Assembly (NCBI GenBank): GCA_963663945.1 | Contig: OY760687.1 | Location: 2,976,001 to 3,040,000, forward strand | DNA: 64,000 nucleotides | Origin: Bin87 sp963663945 | GTDB taxonomy: Bacteria; Chloroflexota; Dehalococcoidia; Lucifugimonadales; UBA3495 | Reading direction: 5' to 3' | The notes under the pieces: model-generated | What the model was told of the DNA's origin: nothing | Databases searched by the model: none | The model's input: the letters and a program-made list of their open reading frames with translations, nothing else | Made by a program: the position numbers and the translations under genes | In this document: positions 7,535 to 15,503 of the stretch, one piece after another | Position numbering within the stretch: the first letter of the stretch is position 1 | Layout: the number at the start of each line of letters is the position of its first letter

Positions 7535-9208
7535 TTACGGACCCCACGGAGGCGCCGCCGCGACTTCCCCGTCGCCGACAATATCCACCACTGCCGGCCG
7601 GTTGGCGCTCACCGCCTGGTCCAGCGCCGAGTTGATCTGGTTCGGGTCCGTAACGCGGATTCCCAGGGCCCCCATAGATTCGGCGATTTGCGCGAAGTTC
7701 GTGTCGTTGAACCGCCACAGCTCACCCGAGTTGCCGCCCTCGCGACCCTCGTACGCCGCCTCGTCGCCGCGCCGGTCCTGGTTCAGCCCGCCGTTGTTGT
7801 GCACCACGATCACCGCGTTGATGCCGTAGCGGACTGCCGTTTCCAGTTCGCCGATGTGGTACCACATGCCGCCGTCGCCGGTCCAGCACACCACCGGCCG
7901 GTCGGGCGCTCCGCACTTGGCCCCCAGCGCCGCCGGCAGACCCCAGCCCAGCGAGCCGGCCGCACGCAGGTACGACTGCCCCTCGTGGTTGAGGTCAACC
8001 ATGCTGCCCGTCCATATGCCGGCATGCCCGGTATCCGCCATCAGGACGGCGTCCGAAGGCAGGAAGTCCGTCAGTTCCTGGCACAGCCGCTCGGGCCGGA
8101 TCGGCACTGCATCGGAGGTCAGCACCGGCTCGTGTTCGTCCCGCCAGTTCTTTACGTGCTCCTGCGCCCGGGCGACCCAGCTGGCGTTGCCGCCCGTCGG
8201 CTCCAGCACATCCAGCATGGCCTCCAGCGTCCGTTTGGCGTCGCCCTGCAGCCCGTAGGCCCCCTGGTAAGACCGCCCCAGCTCGCTGGCGTCGATGTCA
8301 ATCTGGATCACCGGCGTCCCCTCGGCGGGGATGCGCCAGTCCAACGTGATCTGGCTGCCCGTGTGACTGCCGACGAACAGCACCAGGTCCGCCTCCGACA
8401 CCACCCGGTTCGCCGACCATCGCGAGTAGCTCCCTACCACGCCCACCGCCAGCGGGTGGTTCTCCGGTATGCAGCCCTTGGCGTTCAGTCCGGTTGCCAC
8501 CGGGATGTTCAGCATCTCCGCCAGTCGCACGATCTCAGCCTCGGCGCCCGACGCCGTCACTCCGCCGCCGGCCACGATCACCGGCCGCTCGGCCTGCGAC
8601 AGTATCCGCGCCGCCTCGCGCACGCGCTCCGGTTCCGGAGCCGGGCGGAACGCCGGCCGCTGCGTGAACGGTTCTTCGACGATAACGTCGGTGTCCAGCA
8701 TGCCATCGGTGATCACGTCGCCGGAGATGCCGGAGAAGTCCAGGTGCGCCGGCAGAGTCTGCCCGGTGGTCACCTCCCGGAACGCCTGTCGCAGCAGATG
8801 CGGCAATTGCTCCGCCGTTTCCACTTCCGCGCTGTACTTGGTAACCGAAGCGAACGGCTTGGAGTGCTCGACCTCCTGGTACGAGTTCCGGTGCCGGTGC
8901 ATCGGTGGCCGGTGCCCCGTTATCGCGATCACCGGCGACACTCCCAGGTAGGCGTCCTGCAGGCCCGCGGCCAGGTTCACCGCTCCCACCGACTGAGCGA
9001 AACACAGCCCCGGCTTGCCGGTGACCCGGGCGTAGGCATCCGCCATGTAGGCCGCCGATTTCTCGCCGTGGCTGATGATCCGTTTGATGCCGACGTCCTC
9101 CATCTCCACGAGGGCGCGGCGGATGATCGCGGGAACGAAAAACACGTGGGTTACGCCGTACTCGCGCAGGGTCTCGGCCAGGAAACGAGCTCCGGTCATG
9201 GTGGGCAT
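7535..9208 (-). CDS. Thiamine-diphosphate-dependent enzyme, acetolactate synthase-like
   Basis: 557 residues with the three-domain layout of the POX/ALS family. N-terminal Pyr domain: ETLREYGVTHVFFVP and ISHGEKSAAYMADAYARVTG, where the Glu activates the cofactor. Middle domain: RPVIVAGGGVTASGAEAEIV and a nucleotide-like fold to about residue 340. C-terminal PP domain: WTGDGGMWYHIGELETAV...VVHNNGG, the G-D-G to N-N Mg2+/ThDP motif. Substrate is undetermined; family members decarboxylate or ligate 2-oxo acids or act on oxalyl-CoA or sulfoacetaldehyde. Starts at 9208 or the ATG at 9199 are both possible. It precedes no ilvN-like regulatory subunit, which argues against biosynthetic acetolactate synthase. 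Confidence 0.85.
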   Translation of the reverse strand: MPTMTGARFLAETLREYGVTHVFFVPAIIRRALVEMEDVGIKRIISHGEKSAAYMADAYARVTGKPGLCFAQSVGAVNLAAGLQDAYLGVSPVIAITGHRPPMHRHRNSYQEVEHSKPFASVTKYSAEVETAEQLPHLLRQAFREVTTGQTLPAHLDFSGISGDVITDGMLDTDVIVEEPFTQRPAFRPAPEPERVREAARILSQAERPVIVAGGGVTASGAEAEIVRLAEMLNIPVATGLNAKGCIPENHPLAVGVVGSYSRWSANRVVSEADLVLFVGSHTGSQITLDWRIPAEGTPVIQIDIDASELGRSYQGAYGLQGDAKRTLEAMLDVLEPTGGNASWVARAQEHVKNWRDEHEPVLTSDAVPIRPERLCQELTDFLPSDAVLMADTGHAGIWTGSMVDLNHEGQSYLRAAGSLGWGLPAALGAKCGAPDRPVVCWTGDGGMWYHIGELETAVRYGINAVIVVHNNGGLNQDRRGDEAAYEGREGGNSGELWRFNDTNFAQIAESMGALGIRVTDPNQINSALDQAVSANRPAVVDIVGDGEVAAAPPWGP

Positions 9209-9290
9209 TGGGGGCCTCCGTACTTAGCAATGACCGCCACTCCGGCTTGCGCTGGAATGACGGTTCCGTAAATCGGGTTAGTGGGTTCGG

Positions 9291-9611
9291 CTAGACGCCG
9301 CGTTCGTCAAAGACTTCCTTGGCCACGCGCACCGCGTTGGCCGCCACCGGCCAGCCGGCGTAGAAAGCCATGTGCGCGATCACCTCGGAGATTTCGTCGC
9401 GGGTCACGCCGTTATCCAGCGCCCGCCCGATGTGTCCGCGAAGCTGATCGGTGCGATACAGCGCGGTCAGGGTCGCCACAGTGATGAGGCTGCGGTCCCG
9501 CTTGGACAATTCCGGTCGCTCCCAAACGTCCCCGAACAGGACATCCGCGGAGAGCTCGGCCAGCTTGGGCGATATTTCTTGCATTACGGTTCGGGCTGCG
9601 GGCTGCGTCAT
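9291..9611 (-). CDS. Carboxymuconolactone decarboxylase family protein
   Basis: 106 residues, single CMD/AhpD-fold domain. Recognised from LFGDVWERPELSKRDRSLITVATLTALYR, then LRGHIGRALDNGVTRDEISEVIAHMAFYAGWP. It has no C-x-x-C, so it is not an AhpD-type peroxidase and is closer to the PcaC/gamma-carboxymuconolactone decarboxylase branch. Substrate unknown. Its neighbours, a ThDP enzyme downstream and a Zn-ribbon/OB protein upstream, suggest a small catabolic group. Confidence 0.88.
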   Translation of the reverse strand: MTQPAARTVMQEISPKLAELSADVLFGDVWERPELSKRDRSLITVATLTALYRTDQLRGHIGRALDNGVTRDEISEVIAHMAFYAGWPVAANAVRVAKEVFDERGV

Positions 9612-9694
9612 GACGCCTCCTGTGTCGGTTGTCGTGGAGTCGGTTGTCGTGGGGTTCGTCTTCCGGGAAATTCAATCCGGTGGCGTGCCGGGGG

Positions 9695-10135
9695 CTACGC
9701 CGCTCGGAACATCGGCAGGCTGATGTTTTCGTCGATCTCCTCGAACATCACCTCCACCGCCATGCCGCATTGCACGACATCGGGCCGTATCTCGCCCTCG
9801 GCGAACTCGATGCCCACCAGCCAGGAAGGTATCCGCGCCCCCTCTTCCAGCTCCACCACCGCCGCGATGTACGGCACCTTGTCGCGGAACGCCGGCGTCG
9901 GTCCCCGGTGCACTATCGCAAAGGTGTGCAAAGTGCCGCGCCCGCTGCTCTGGATCCAGTCCGTGTCCCTGGAGAAGCACTCCGGGAATGGGCAGATGTC
10001 GCGGGGGTAGAAATACGCCCGGTCGCACGCCTTGCAGTGGCGCAGCCAAAGCTCGCCGGCCTTGCATTTCTCCCAATAGAAGTCGGATTCCGGCTGCGGC
10101 GCCGGCAGCGGTATCTGAGGAGCAGCCTGTGTCAT
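9695..10135 (-). CDS. Zn-ribbon/OB-fold domain protein (DUF35 family)
   Basis: 146 residues. N-terminal rubredoxin-like ribbon C-x2-C (LRHCKACDRAYFYPRDICPF) with the second pair spaced as CPFPEC, then an OB fold (GRGTLHTFAIVHRGPTPAFRDKVPYIAAVVELEEG, PDVVQCGMAVEVMFEE). DUF35 proteins usually pair with thiolases or HMG-CoA synthases and present acyl-CoA substrates. No thiolase gene is adjacent here, so the partner must be elsewhere. It is separated from the CMD gene by 83 bp. Confidence 0.88.
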   Translation of the reverse strand: MTQAAPQIPLPAPQPESDFYWEKCKAGELWLRHCKACDRAYFYPRDICPFPECFSRDTDWIQSSGRGTLHTFAIVHRGPTPAFRDKVPYIAAVVELEEGARIPSWLVGIEFAEGEIRPDVVQCGMAVEVMFEEIDENISLPMFRAA

Positions 10136-10248
10136 CTCGTCAATCTCCGGTACGGAAAATAAGCCGTGTTGGCCCGGTGAGCCAACCGACGGTAAGCATA
10201 GCGACGGAACCGCAGTCGCGCAACCGCGCCGGCCCCCTCGCCCAGGGC

Positions 10249-10382
10249 CTTTCGATTGTCATTGCGAGGCGCCTGCGCCGTGGCAATCTCGTTGGGTCCA
10301 GGGCCGCCTCTCGCGAGGATCGCTCCATTCTGCACGAGATTGCCGCGCTTCGCTCCCAATGACAGATGCCCACAATCGAAAG
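10249..10382. mobile_element. MITE-like palindromic element, copy 1
   Basis: A 134-bp non-coding element bounded by inverted CTTTCGATTGT (10249-10259) and ACAATCGAAAG (10372-10382). Inside these are longer imperfect inverted arms: TCATTGCGAGG...TGGCAATCTCGT at 10259-10292 and ACGAGATTGCCGCGCTTCGC...CAATGAC at 10334-10363. A second full copy is at 40698-40817 and single arms occur near 29350, 34400 and 46210. No ORF, so it would depend on another element's transposase. Confidence 0.7.
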
Positions 10383-10448
10383 ACCGCGCCCCATCGTAAA
10401 TACGGTTGCGGCTAAACCCAGCTTGTTCCCAACGCTGGCGACGCCTAT

Positions 10449-10796
10449 CTAGCCCGGCAGCGGCCGCGACCGGATCCGTTCCCGCTCAACTACCCAGAAG
10501 TGGCCGGACCAGTCTGACCGTTCGAACACGAAACCAACAACGAACTGAGGACGTTCCTCCGCAGGTATTTCAGGGATGCGAAACAGTATCACCGCCGGCG
10601 GAGCCGGTAAGCCGCGGTCATAAATCAACGCTCCAAAATCGCTCTTATCATAGGTCAACAATATCCGGTCTTCAGTTACAGCCATGGATAACACTTCAAC
10701 ATCATCGCTGCCCCGAGCCGTTTCAAAAACTGATAATACGTCGTGGCCGGAGTCTCGCAACAATGACACCGACTGTTCGCCCATATTTTCATCCAC
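10449..10796 (-). CDS. DUF5615 PIN-like toxin
   Basis: Short PIN-fold protein of a type II toxin-antitoxin pair. VDENMGEQSVSLLRDSGHDVLSVFETARGSDDVEVLSMAVTEDRILLTYDKSDFG contains the family's acidic residues: the Asp/Glu of LVDEN, the D/E after GSDD, and YDKSDFG. The GTG at 10794-10796 is the only ordinary start, but it cuts the conserved KFLVDEN strand. In-frame codons ATT GTA AAA TTT CTC precede it, with AGGAG 9 nt before ATT (10809-10811), so an ATT start giving M-V-K-F-L-V-D-E-N is plausible. It overlaps the antitoxin gene end. Confidence 0.85.
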   Translation of the reverse strand: MDENMGEQSVSLLRDSGHDVLSVFETARGSDDVEVLSMAVTEDRILLTYDKSDFGALIYDRGLPAPPAVILFRIPEIPAEERPQFVVGFVFERSDWSGHFWVVERERIRSRPLPG

Positions 10797-11064
10797 GAGA
10801 AATTTTACAATCGTTCTGTACTCCTAGAATCCAGTCGTCAATCGACGACTTGTTATCGACATGTGCCAATTTCTCACTGGCGCAACGCAAGCAAGCCTGT
10901 ATATCTTCCCGCGTCAACTGCGGATAGCTGGCAAGGATCGCAGCTTCGCCGGAACCTGCCCCCATCAGTTCCAGGATAAACGACACGGACAGCCGAGTGC
11001 CTTTTACTACCGGTTTGCCCGCCGATACATTCTTATTGGTTTCGATGTGATCTCTCCAGTTCAT
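10789..11064 (-). CDS. DUF433 antitoxin
   Basis: About 91 residues from the ATG at 11064 (95 from 11076). GKPVVKGTRLSVSFILELMGAG...AAILASYPQLTREDIQACLRCA is the typical DUF433 helix-turn-helix antitoxin sequence. DUF433 genes are nearly always next to DUF5615 toxins, as here, with the toxin downstream and overlapping. The antitoxin is expected to bind its own promoter, the region 11065-11135. The convergent-free position beside a MITE fits an accessory insertion. Confidence 0.88.
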   Translation of the reverse strand: MNWRDHIETNKNVSAGKPVVKGTRLSVSFILELMGAGSGEAAILASYPQLTREDIQACLRCASEKLAHVDNKSSIDDWILGVQNDCKISRG

Positions 11065-11135
11065 AATATCCGCCAATCGCTATTGAGAAGCTCACGATAC
11101 TTGGTTGGCATGGTAACGCTGCTCTAATTTTTTCG

Positions 11136-12035
11136 TCAATTCAGCACCAGCACCGCTCCCGCCACCGCCATCCAAGCCGCTATCGCCGCCAACAGCGGCA
11201 CGTCCCGCAGCATCAACAACTCAGGCGATTCGGCATCCCTGCTGTTGTTCAGCAGGTACAGGTAGCGGAACAGCCCGAATATCACCAGCGGCACGGTCAG
11301 CAGCATCGTGTTGTTTTCCGGCAGGTTGTCCGCTTCCACCGCGTACAGCGCGTAGCTCACCAGCGCCGCCGTCGCCGACAGGATCAGCAACTGGCCTCCC
11401 AACGGCGGTGCGTAGTGCGAAAGCGTCGCCCGCTGCGCTTCAGGTTCCTCTCCGGCCAGCCTGGCTTCGGCGTACCTCCGGCCGATCACGATGAACAGCG
11501 CCCCCGCCGCGGTAACCGCGTAGAGCCAGGGCGACGGCGCCGCTCCCACCGCCACCGCGCCGGCCACGGCACGCAGCACGTAGCCGCCGGCCACGATCAT
11601 TACGTCAACCAACGCCACCCGCTTCAAACGCAGCGAATAGCCAACGTTGGCGATCAGGTAGATCCCTCCGATCAGGGGCAGCGTCAACGGCGATATGACA
11701 TACAGCCCCAGCATCCCGACGACCGCCAACACCGCCAGCGCCGAGACCGCCAGCCAAACCGGAACTACACCCGACGCGATTGGCCGCGCCTGTTTCGTGG
11801 GATGTCGCCGGTCCGCCTCCCGGTCCGCCACGTCGTTGAGCAGGTAAACCGCCGACGACAGCGCGCAGAATGCGGCAAACAATCCCGCCAGCCTCGGGAT
11901 GTACGGCAGCAGTGTCCCGATGTCCCCGGGTTCCCAAACCAGATCCACGGCGAACAGCAGCGGCAGGAACACCAGCAGGTTCTTCACCCACTGCAGCGGA
12001 CGGGCCGTTCTGCACAGCCCTGCCAGCCGGCTCAT
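11136..12035 (-). CDS. UbiA-family prenyltransferase, decaprenyl-phosphate phosphoribosyltransferase-like
   Basis: 299 residues, about eight to nine membrane helices. N-terminal RPLQWVKNLLVFLPLLFA and the first Asp-rich motif NDVADREADRRHPTKQARPIASG match the branch that moves 5-phosphoribose onto polyprenyl phosphate (first step to decaprenylphosphoryl-arabinose in actinobacteria). The second motif region is NVGYSLRLKRVALVDVMIVAGGYVLRAVAG. The acceptor in this organism is unknown. It overlaps the upstream flippase-like gene by 4 bp and is last in a four-gene run. Confidence 0.85.
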   Translation of the reverse strand: MSRLAGLCRTARPLQWVKNLLVFLPLLFAVDLVWEPGDIGTLLPYIPRLAGLFAAFCALSSAVYLLNDVADREADRRHPTKQARPIASGVVPVWLAVSALAVLAVVGMLGLYVISPLTLPLIGGIYLIANVGYSLRLKRVALVDVMIVAGGYVLRAVAGAVAVGAAPSPWLYAVTAAGALFIVIGRRYAEARLAGEEPEAQRATLSHYAPPLGGQLLILSATAALVSYALYAVEADNLPENNTMLLTVPLVIFGLFRYLYLLNNSRDAESPELLMLRDVPLLAAIAAWMAVAGAVLVLN

Positions 12036-12997
12036 GATTCCCCGTTAGCCCCGATCTCGCCGGCCAGCACGGTGGCACGCTTTCGGCCGGTCCGGACCAG
12101 CCACAGCCAGGCCAGCCCCCCGACGATCACCGCCAGCCACAGGGTCGCCAGCCGGGTCAGCAGGGTAGCCAGCGCCGCCGTGGCCGCCGGCAGGCCAGCC
12201 TGACCCAGCAAGGCGACCATGCTGCCCTCGAACCCGACCAGCCCGCCCGGCAACGCGGTCACGGCTCCCAGCAACGCTGCGGCGGCAGAGATTGGCAGCG
12301 CGATCCCAACCGCCACCTCATCACCCAGTCCGCGAATGACGACCCACAAGGCCAGGCCCTCGGCCGCCCACGCTAGGAAACCCAGCGCCACCGCTGCCGC
12401 AAGCAGCCGGGGCGACATCAAAACCCGCAGCCCATCCTGGGATTGCGCCAACGGCTCCCGCCATCGCCGCAACACCGGCAACCCCAGCGCCTTCTCCCCG
12501 TACCGCGACGCCGCCAACAGCCCCACGGCGATGCCGATCACGAGCAGCGCGGCCACCGTCAACGCAATAACCGTGGGCAACAGCAGCACGCCGGTCAGCC
12601 CCAGCAGGGCCACGGATATCACGTCCGTCAGTCGTTCCATCACCACCGCCGGCGCCGATGCGGCCACCGGCGTCCCCGTACGCTGGTTGAGCCAAACACT
12701 CTTCAAAAGCTCGCCGACCTTGCCCGGCGTGATCGACAGGGCCAATCCCGCCACAAACACCGGGAGGCTCACCGAGGCTGGAGCGTTGATCCCCAGGGCG
12801 CGCAGGTACATCGACCAGCGAAGGTATCGCAATCCGTAGTTGACCACGGCCAGTCCCACGGCCGCCGCGAATCCGACGTACGCTGCCGGCGAGTCGACCA
12901 ATGTCCTGCCCACCTGCCGCAGATCCCCGTAAGCCAGCAGCCCGCCGAATACCGCCACCGTCAGCAGGCCCAGCAGCAGCCATCTCCGCCCGTTCAA
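12032..12997 (-). CDS. Flippase-like membrane protein (lysylphosphatidylglycerol synthase TM region family, UPF0104)
   Basis: 321 residues with seven to eight hydrophobic segments. NYGLRYLRWSMYLRALGI, FVAGLALSITPGKVGELLKSVWL and ALPGGLVGFEGSMVALLGQAGL are characteristic of the AglD/YbhN/MprF-N family, which includes glycolipid flippases and transporters. It overlaps larB by 4 bp and the UbiA gene by 4 bp. With a UbiA-type phosphoribosyltransferase next to it, a role in moving a polyprenyl-linked sugar across the membrane is a reasonable inference. Confidence 0.82.
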   Translation of the reverse strand: MNGRRWLLLGLLTVAVFGGLLAYGDLRQVGRTLVDSPAAYVGFAAAVGLAVVNYGLRYLRWSMYLRALGINAPASVSLPVFVAGLALSITPGKVGELLKSVWLNQRTGTPVAASAPAVVMERLTDVISVALLGLTGVLLLPTVIALTVAALLVIGIAVGLLAASRYGEKALGLPVLRRWREPLAQSQDGLRVLMSPRLLAAAVALGFLAWAAEGLALWVVIRGLGDEVAVGIALPISAAAALLGAVTALPGGLVGFEGSMVALLGQAGLPAATAALATLLTRLATLWLAVIVGGLAWLWLVRTGRKRATVLAGEIGANGES

Positions 12998-13794
12998 GCC
13001 GAACCCTCACGCTCCACCGCCGCGTCCGAGCTAAAGCCCGGCGTGGCCATCCGACATATCTGCGCCGCCAGGTAACCCGCTCCAAACCCGTTGTCGATGT
13101 TGACCACCCCGATCCCCGGCGCGCAGGAGTTCAGCATCCCCAGCAGCGCCGCCAGACCCTGGAAACTCGCCCCATACCCGACACTGGTGGGAACCGCGAT
13201 CACCGGCGCGGAAACCATCCCCGAAACCACGCTCGCCAGGGCCGCTTCCATCCCCGCGACCACGATGATGACCTGAGCTTCCTGCAGTCGTTCCCGCTGC
13301 GCCAGCAGCCGATGCAGACCCGCCACCCCGACGTCGTTCACCCGGCCCGCCTTGCATCCCATCAACTCCGCCGTCACCGCCGCTTCATCCGCCACCGGCA
13401 GGTCGGCGGTGCCGCCGGTGACGATCAGCAGCCCAACCTCTTCCGGCGGCGCCATCCCTTCGTCGGGTACAACGATGCATCGCGCTAGATTATGGTACCG
13501 CGCAGTCGGAACCTCGGCGACCACGGTTTCGTACACGTCAGGGGCGGCTCGGGTGACCAGCACGGGATGGCCGCGCCCGCTCATCGCTGACACGATTCCG
13601 GCAACCTGTTCGCTGGTCTTCCCTTCGGCCAGCACCACTTCGGGCCAACCCGTCCGCAACGGCCGGTGGTGATCCAGCCTCGCATACCCCAGGTCCTGGT
13701 AGGGAAGGTCCCGCAGGGTCTCCAGCGCCCGGGACACCGTCACGCTCCCGTCCCGAACGCTCTCCAGGAGGGTTTGGAGCGTCTCCGCGTCCAA
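12994..13794 (-). CDS. larB: Nickel-pincer nucleotide cofactor biosynthesis carboxylase/hydrolase LarB
   Basis: LarB carboxylates the pyridinium ring of nicotinic acid adenine dinucleotide and hydrolyses it, first step to the Ni-pincer cofactor of lactate racemase-type enzymes. About 266 residues from the TTG at 13792-13794, placed 2 bp after the upstream stop. The PurE-like core is clear: IVTGGTADLPVADEAAVTAE, VNDVGVAGLHRLL, VIIVVAGMEAALASVVSGM, APVIAVPTSVGYGASFQGLA. N-terminal helix region AETLQTLLESVRDGSVTVSRALE also fits. No larC or larE is in the window, so the pathway must be completed elsewhere. Confidence 0.9.
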   Translation of the reverse strand: MDAETLQTLLESVRDGSVTVSRALETLRDLPYQDLGYARLDHHRPLRTGWPEVVLAEGKTSEQVAGIVSAMSGRGHPVLVTRAAPDVYETVVAEVPTARYHNLARCIVVPDEGMAPPEEVGLLIVTGGTADLPVADEAAVTAELMGCKAGRVNDVGVAGLHRLLAQRERLQEAQVIIVVAGMEAALASVVSGMVSAPVIAVPTSVGYGASFQGLAALLGMLNSCAPGIGVVNIDNGFGAGYLAAQICRMATPGFSSDAAVEREGSA

Positions 13795-13796
13795 CG

Positions 13797-14186
13797 CTAA
13801 TCCGCCTCCGCCGGCGTCGTAAGCGCCGCCGACCTGACTTTCATCAGTCGATAAAGCCCGCCCAACGTGCTCATCCCGGCCACGTACGTCGCGAAGACGG
13901 CCACCGCGATCCACGTCAGGATTACGAACTTCCGGGGCATCGGCACGACTGCCATCAGGATCACCGCGATCAGCACCAGGATGACCGCCGACGCGGCGCC
14001 CACCACCGTGCCGAATTTGGCCGCGGCAACCAGCGGCGCCGAACCCGTGGTATCCACCGACCGTATCCCGAAGTAGGCCCCGAGAAACGGGCCGAACGGA
14101 GCCAGCAGGAACTGCGCCACGGGAATTATCGTGCAAACCAGCATGACTCCCAGGGCGGTCAACAACCCTTTAGCCATCGCCGCCAC
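13797..14186 (-). CDS. Small integral membrane protein of unknown function
   Basis: 129 residues with hydrophobic segments at about 8-40 (two short helices around PFGPFLGAYFG), 55-82 (VVGAASAVILVLIAVILMAVV) and 88-108 (FVILTWIAVAVFATYVAG). No recognised family. It is the first gene of the run 14186-11136; larB starts 2 bp after its stop, so co-translation is likely. Starts at 14186 and 14177 are both possible. Confidence 0.6.
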   Translation of the reverse strand: MAAMAKGLLTALGVMLVCTIIPVAQFLLAPFGPFLGAYFGIRSVDTTGSAPLVAAAKFGTVVGAASAVILVLIAVILMAVVPMPRKFVILTWIAVAVFATYVAGMSTLGGLYRLMKVRSAALTTPAEAD

Positions 14187-14271
14187 CCGGTGTGGTTACA
14201 TATCCTTGCCGTGACAACATCGGACAATCAGTATATCCGGTGGCTCGTTCGGCTGCACCGAGAGGCGTCGT

Positions 14272-14277
14272 TATAAT
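14272..14277 (+). promoter_or_regulatory. -10 box upstream of the thioesterase gene
   Basis: A perfect TATAAT 47 bp before the ATG; the -35 region (TTCGGC, spacer 18) is poor. Located in the divergent gap between the membrane-protein gene and the thioesterase gene. Confidence 0.5.
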
Positions 14278-14323
14278 TGCCAGCGCTACCAACCCACTAC
14301 ATTTGGAATTGGAGATGATTGCC

Positions 14324-14752
14324 ATGAGCAATCCCGAACCGGAGCCACGCCAGGACGGGCCTTTCGCTGAACTCCTGGGCATCCGCCCCGGCATATCCGA
14401 CGACGGCGTGGGCACCGCCTTCATGACCGTGGAGGACAAGCTCCGTCAGGGCGCCGGCGTCGTCCAGGGCGGCCTCCTCGTGACGCTGGCCGACTACGCG
14501 TTCTTCCGCGCCTGCCGCTCCGTCCTCCGGGAGGGAGAGCACGCCGTCACCATTGAACTGAAGCTGAACTTCATCGCGCCGGCCCGCGACGGCGAACTCA
14601 CCGCCCGCAGTACGATAAAGAATCGAGGCGGGCGAATCATCGTTGGCGACATGGAAATCCACGGTGACGAAGGCCAGCTTATCGCCACCGGGATCGGCAC
14701 GTATATGACGGTTTACGACCGCCGGCGGCAGGAACCGGAGGCGAATACCTGA
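14324..14752 (+). CDS. PaaI-family hotdog thioesterase
   Basis: 142 residues from the ATG at 14324, which has GGAG 9 nt upstream. Hotdog fold with VEDKLRQGAGVVQGGLLVTLADYAFFRACRS, matching the G-x-V-x-G-G-x-L-x-x-L-A-D signature of PaaI/YbgC-type acyl-CoA thioesterases, followed by TIELKLNFIAPARDGELTARS and VGDMEIHGDEGQLIATGIGTYM. Expected to hydrolyse an acyl-CoA; phenylacetyl-CoA-type substrates are known for PaaI but no paa genes are adjacent. Confidence 0.85.
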   Translation: MSNPEPEPRQDGPFAELLGIRPGISDDGVGTAFMTVEDKLRQGAGVVQGGLLVTLADYAFFRACRSVLREGEHAVTIELKLNFIAPARDGELTARSTIKNRGGRIIVGDMEIHGDEGQLIATGIGTYMTVYDRRRQEPEANT

Positions 14753-14757
14753 CGCGG

Positions 14758-14787
14758 TTGGCATTTGCCGCCGCGTTTGGATATAAT
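14758..14787 (+). promoter_or_regulatory. Sigma-70-type promoter of the Rrf2 regulator gene
   Basis: TTGGCA (14758-14763) and TATAAT (14782-14787) with an 18-bp spacer, 23 bp before the TTG start. One mismatch from consensus in total. Confidence 0.7.
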
Positions 14788-14810
14788 TGCCCCAGGAGGG
14801 AGGTGTCGTT

Positions 14811-15281
14811 TTGCGCATCCCGATGAAAGTTGACTACGGCGTGCGCGCGCTCGTGGAGCTCGCCATGCGCTACGGCGATGGCCCGATCCAGACCGCCGCC
14901 ATTGCCTATCGCCAGGGTATACCCGAACCGTACCTCGAACGGTTGATGTCCACCCTCAACAAAAGCGGCTTCGTGCACAGCCGCCGCGGGCCCCAGGGCG
15001 GCCATCTTCTGGCCCGAGCGCCTGAGGACGTCAATCTCTACGACATCATGCAGGAACTTGACGGCAACGCGTCCCCGCTGGACTGCCTGACCCTGCCCAC
15101 CGACTGCATGTTCGCCGACTCGTGCGCCCAGAAGGAAATCTGGCAAACCGTCGAGGAATCCATCCAGCAGGTGCTCCAGTCCACGACCCTGGCTCTTCTG
15201 GCCGACCGGCAGCGTGCTCTCATCGCCGAAGGTGATCTGACCCGTGACCTTTCGGAGCCGGCGCCCGCGGTTTCAGTCTGA
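14811..15281 (+). CDS. Rrf2-family transcriptional regulator with three-Cys Fe-S motif
   Basis: About 156 residues from the TTG at 14811 (SD GGAGG 7 nt upstream); an internal ATG at 14823 is the alternative. Winged helix: MKVDYGVRALVELAMRYG, GIPEPYLERLMSTLNKSGFVHSRRGPQGGHLLAR. The C-terminal LDCLTLPTDCMFADSC places three Cys as C-x6-C-x5-C, close to the [2Fe-2S] ligand set of IscR (C-x5-C-x5-C). This suggests sensing of Fe-S or sulfur status. It is followed by moeB-like and cysteine synthase genes, paralleling CymR/IscR control of cysteine metabolism; direct control of these genes is inference. Confidence 0.9.
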   Translation: MRIPMKVDYGVRALVELAMRYGDGPIQTAAIAYRQGIPEPYLERLMSTLNKSGFVHSRRGPQGGHLLARAPEDVNLYDIMQELDGNASPLDCLTLPTDCMFADSCAQKEIWQTVEESIQQVLQSTTLALLADRQRALIAEGDLTRDLSEPAPAVSV

Positions 15282-15297
15282 CCGCCCGTCCCGCTGC

Positions 15298-15327
15298 TTG
15301 ACAACTTTCCGGGCCCGACAATACACT
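15298..15327 (+). promoter_or_regulatory. Possible promoter in the moeB upstream region
   Basis: TTGACA (15298-15303) and TACACT (15322-15327), spacer 18. The 222-bp gap 15282-15503 otherwise holds a long leader with no ORF and GGGAGGAA before the moeB ATG; it would be the place for an Rrf2 operator. Confidence 0.45.
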
Positions 15328-15503
15328 CCCCGAACGATGTCACCCGCTCAAATCGCGCTGGTCTTTTGCGCCTGTCCTCGAACATAGGAGGCAGGCTGAC
15401 TAACGAACCCTACAAGCCTGCGTCCGCCGAATTCACCGCCAGACGGTTCGGGGCGCAGGTTTTCAGTTGAATCCGCACCACCGCCAACCGGGAGGAACAC
15501 AAA

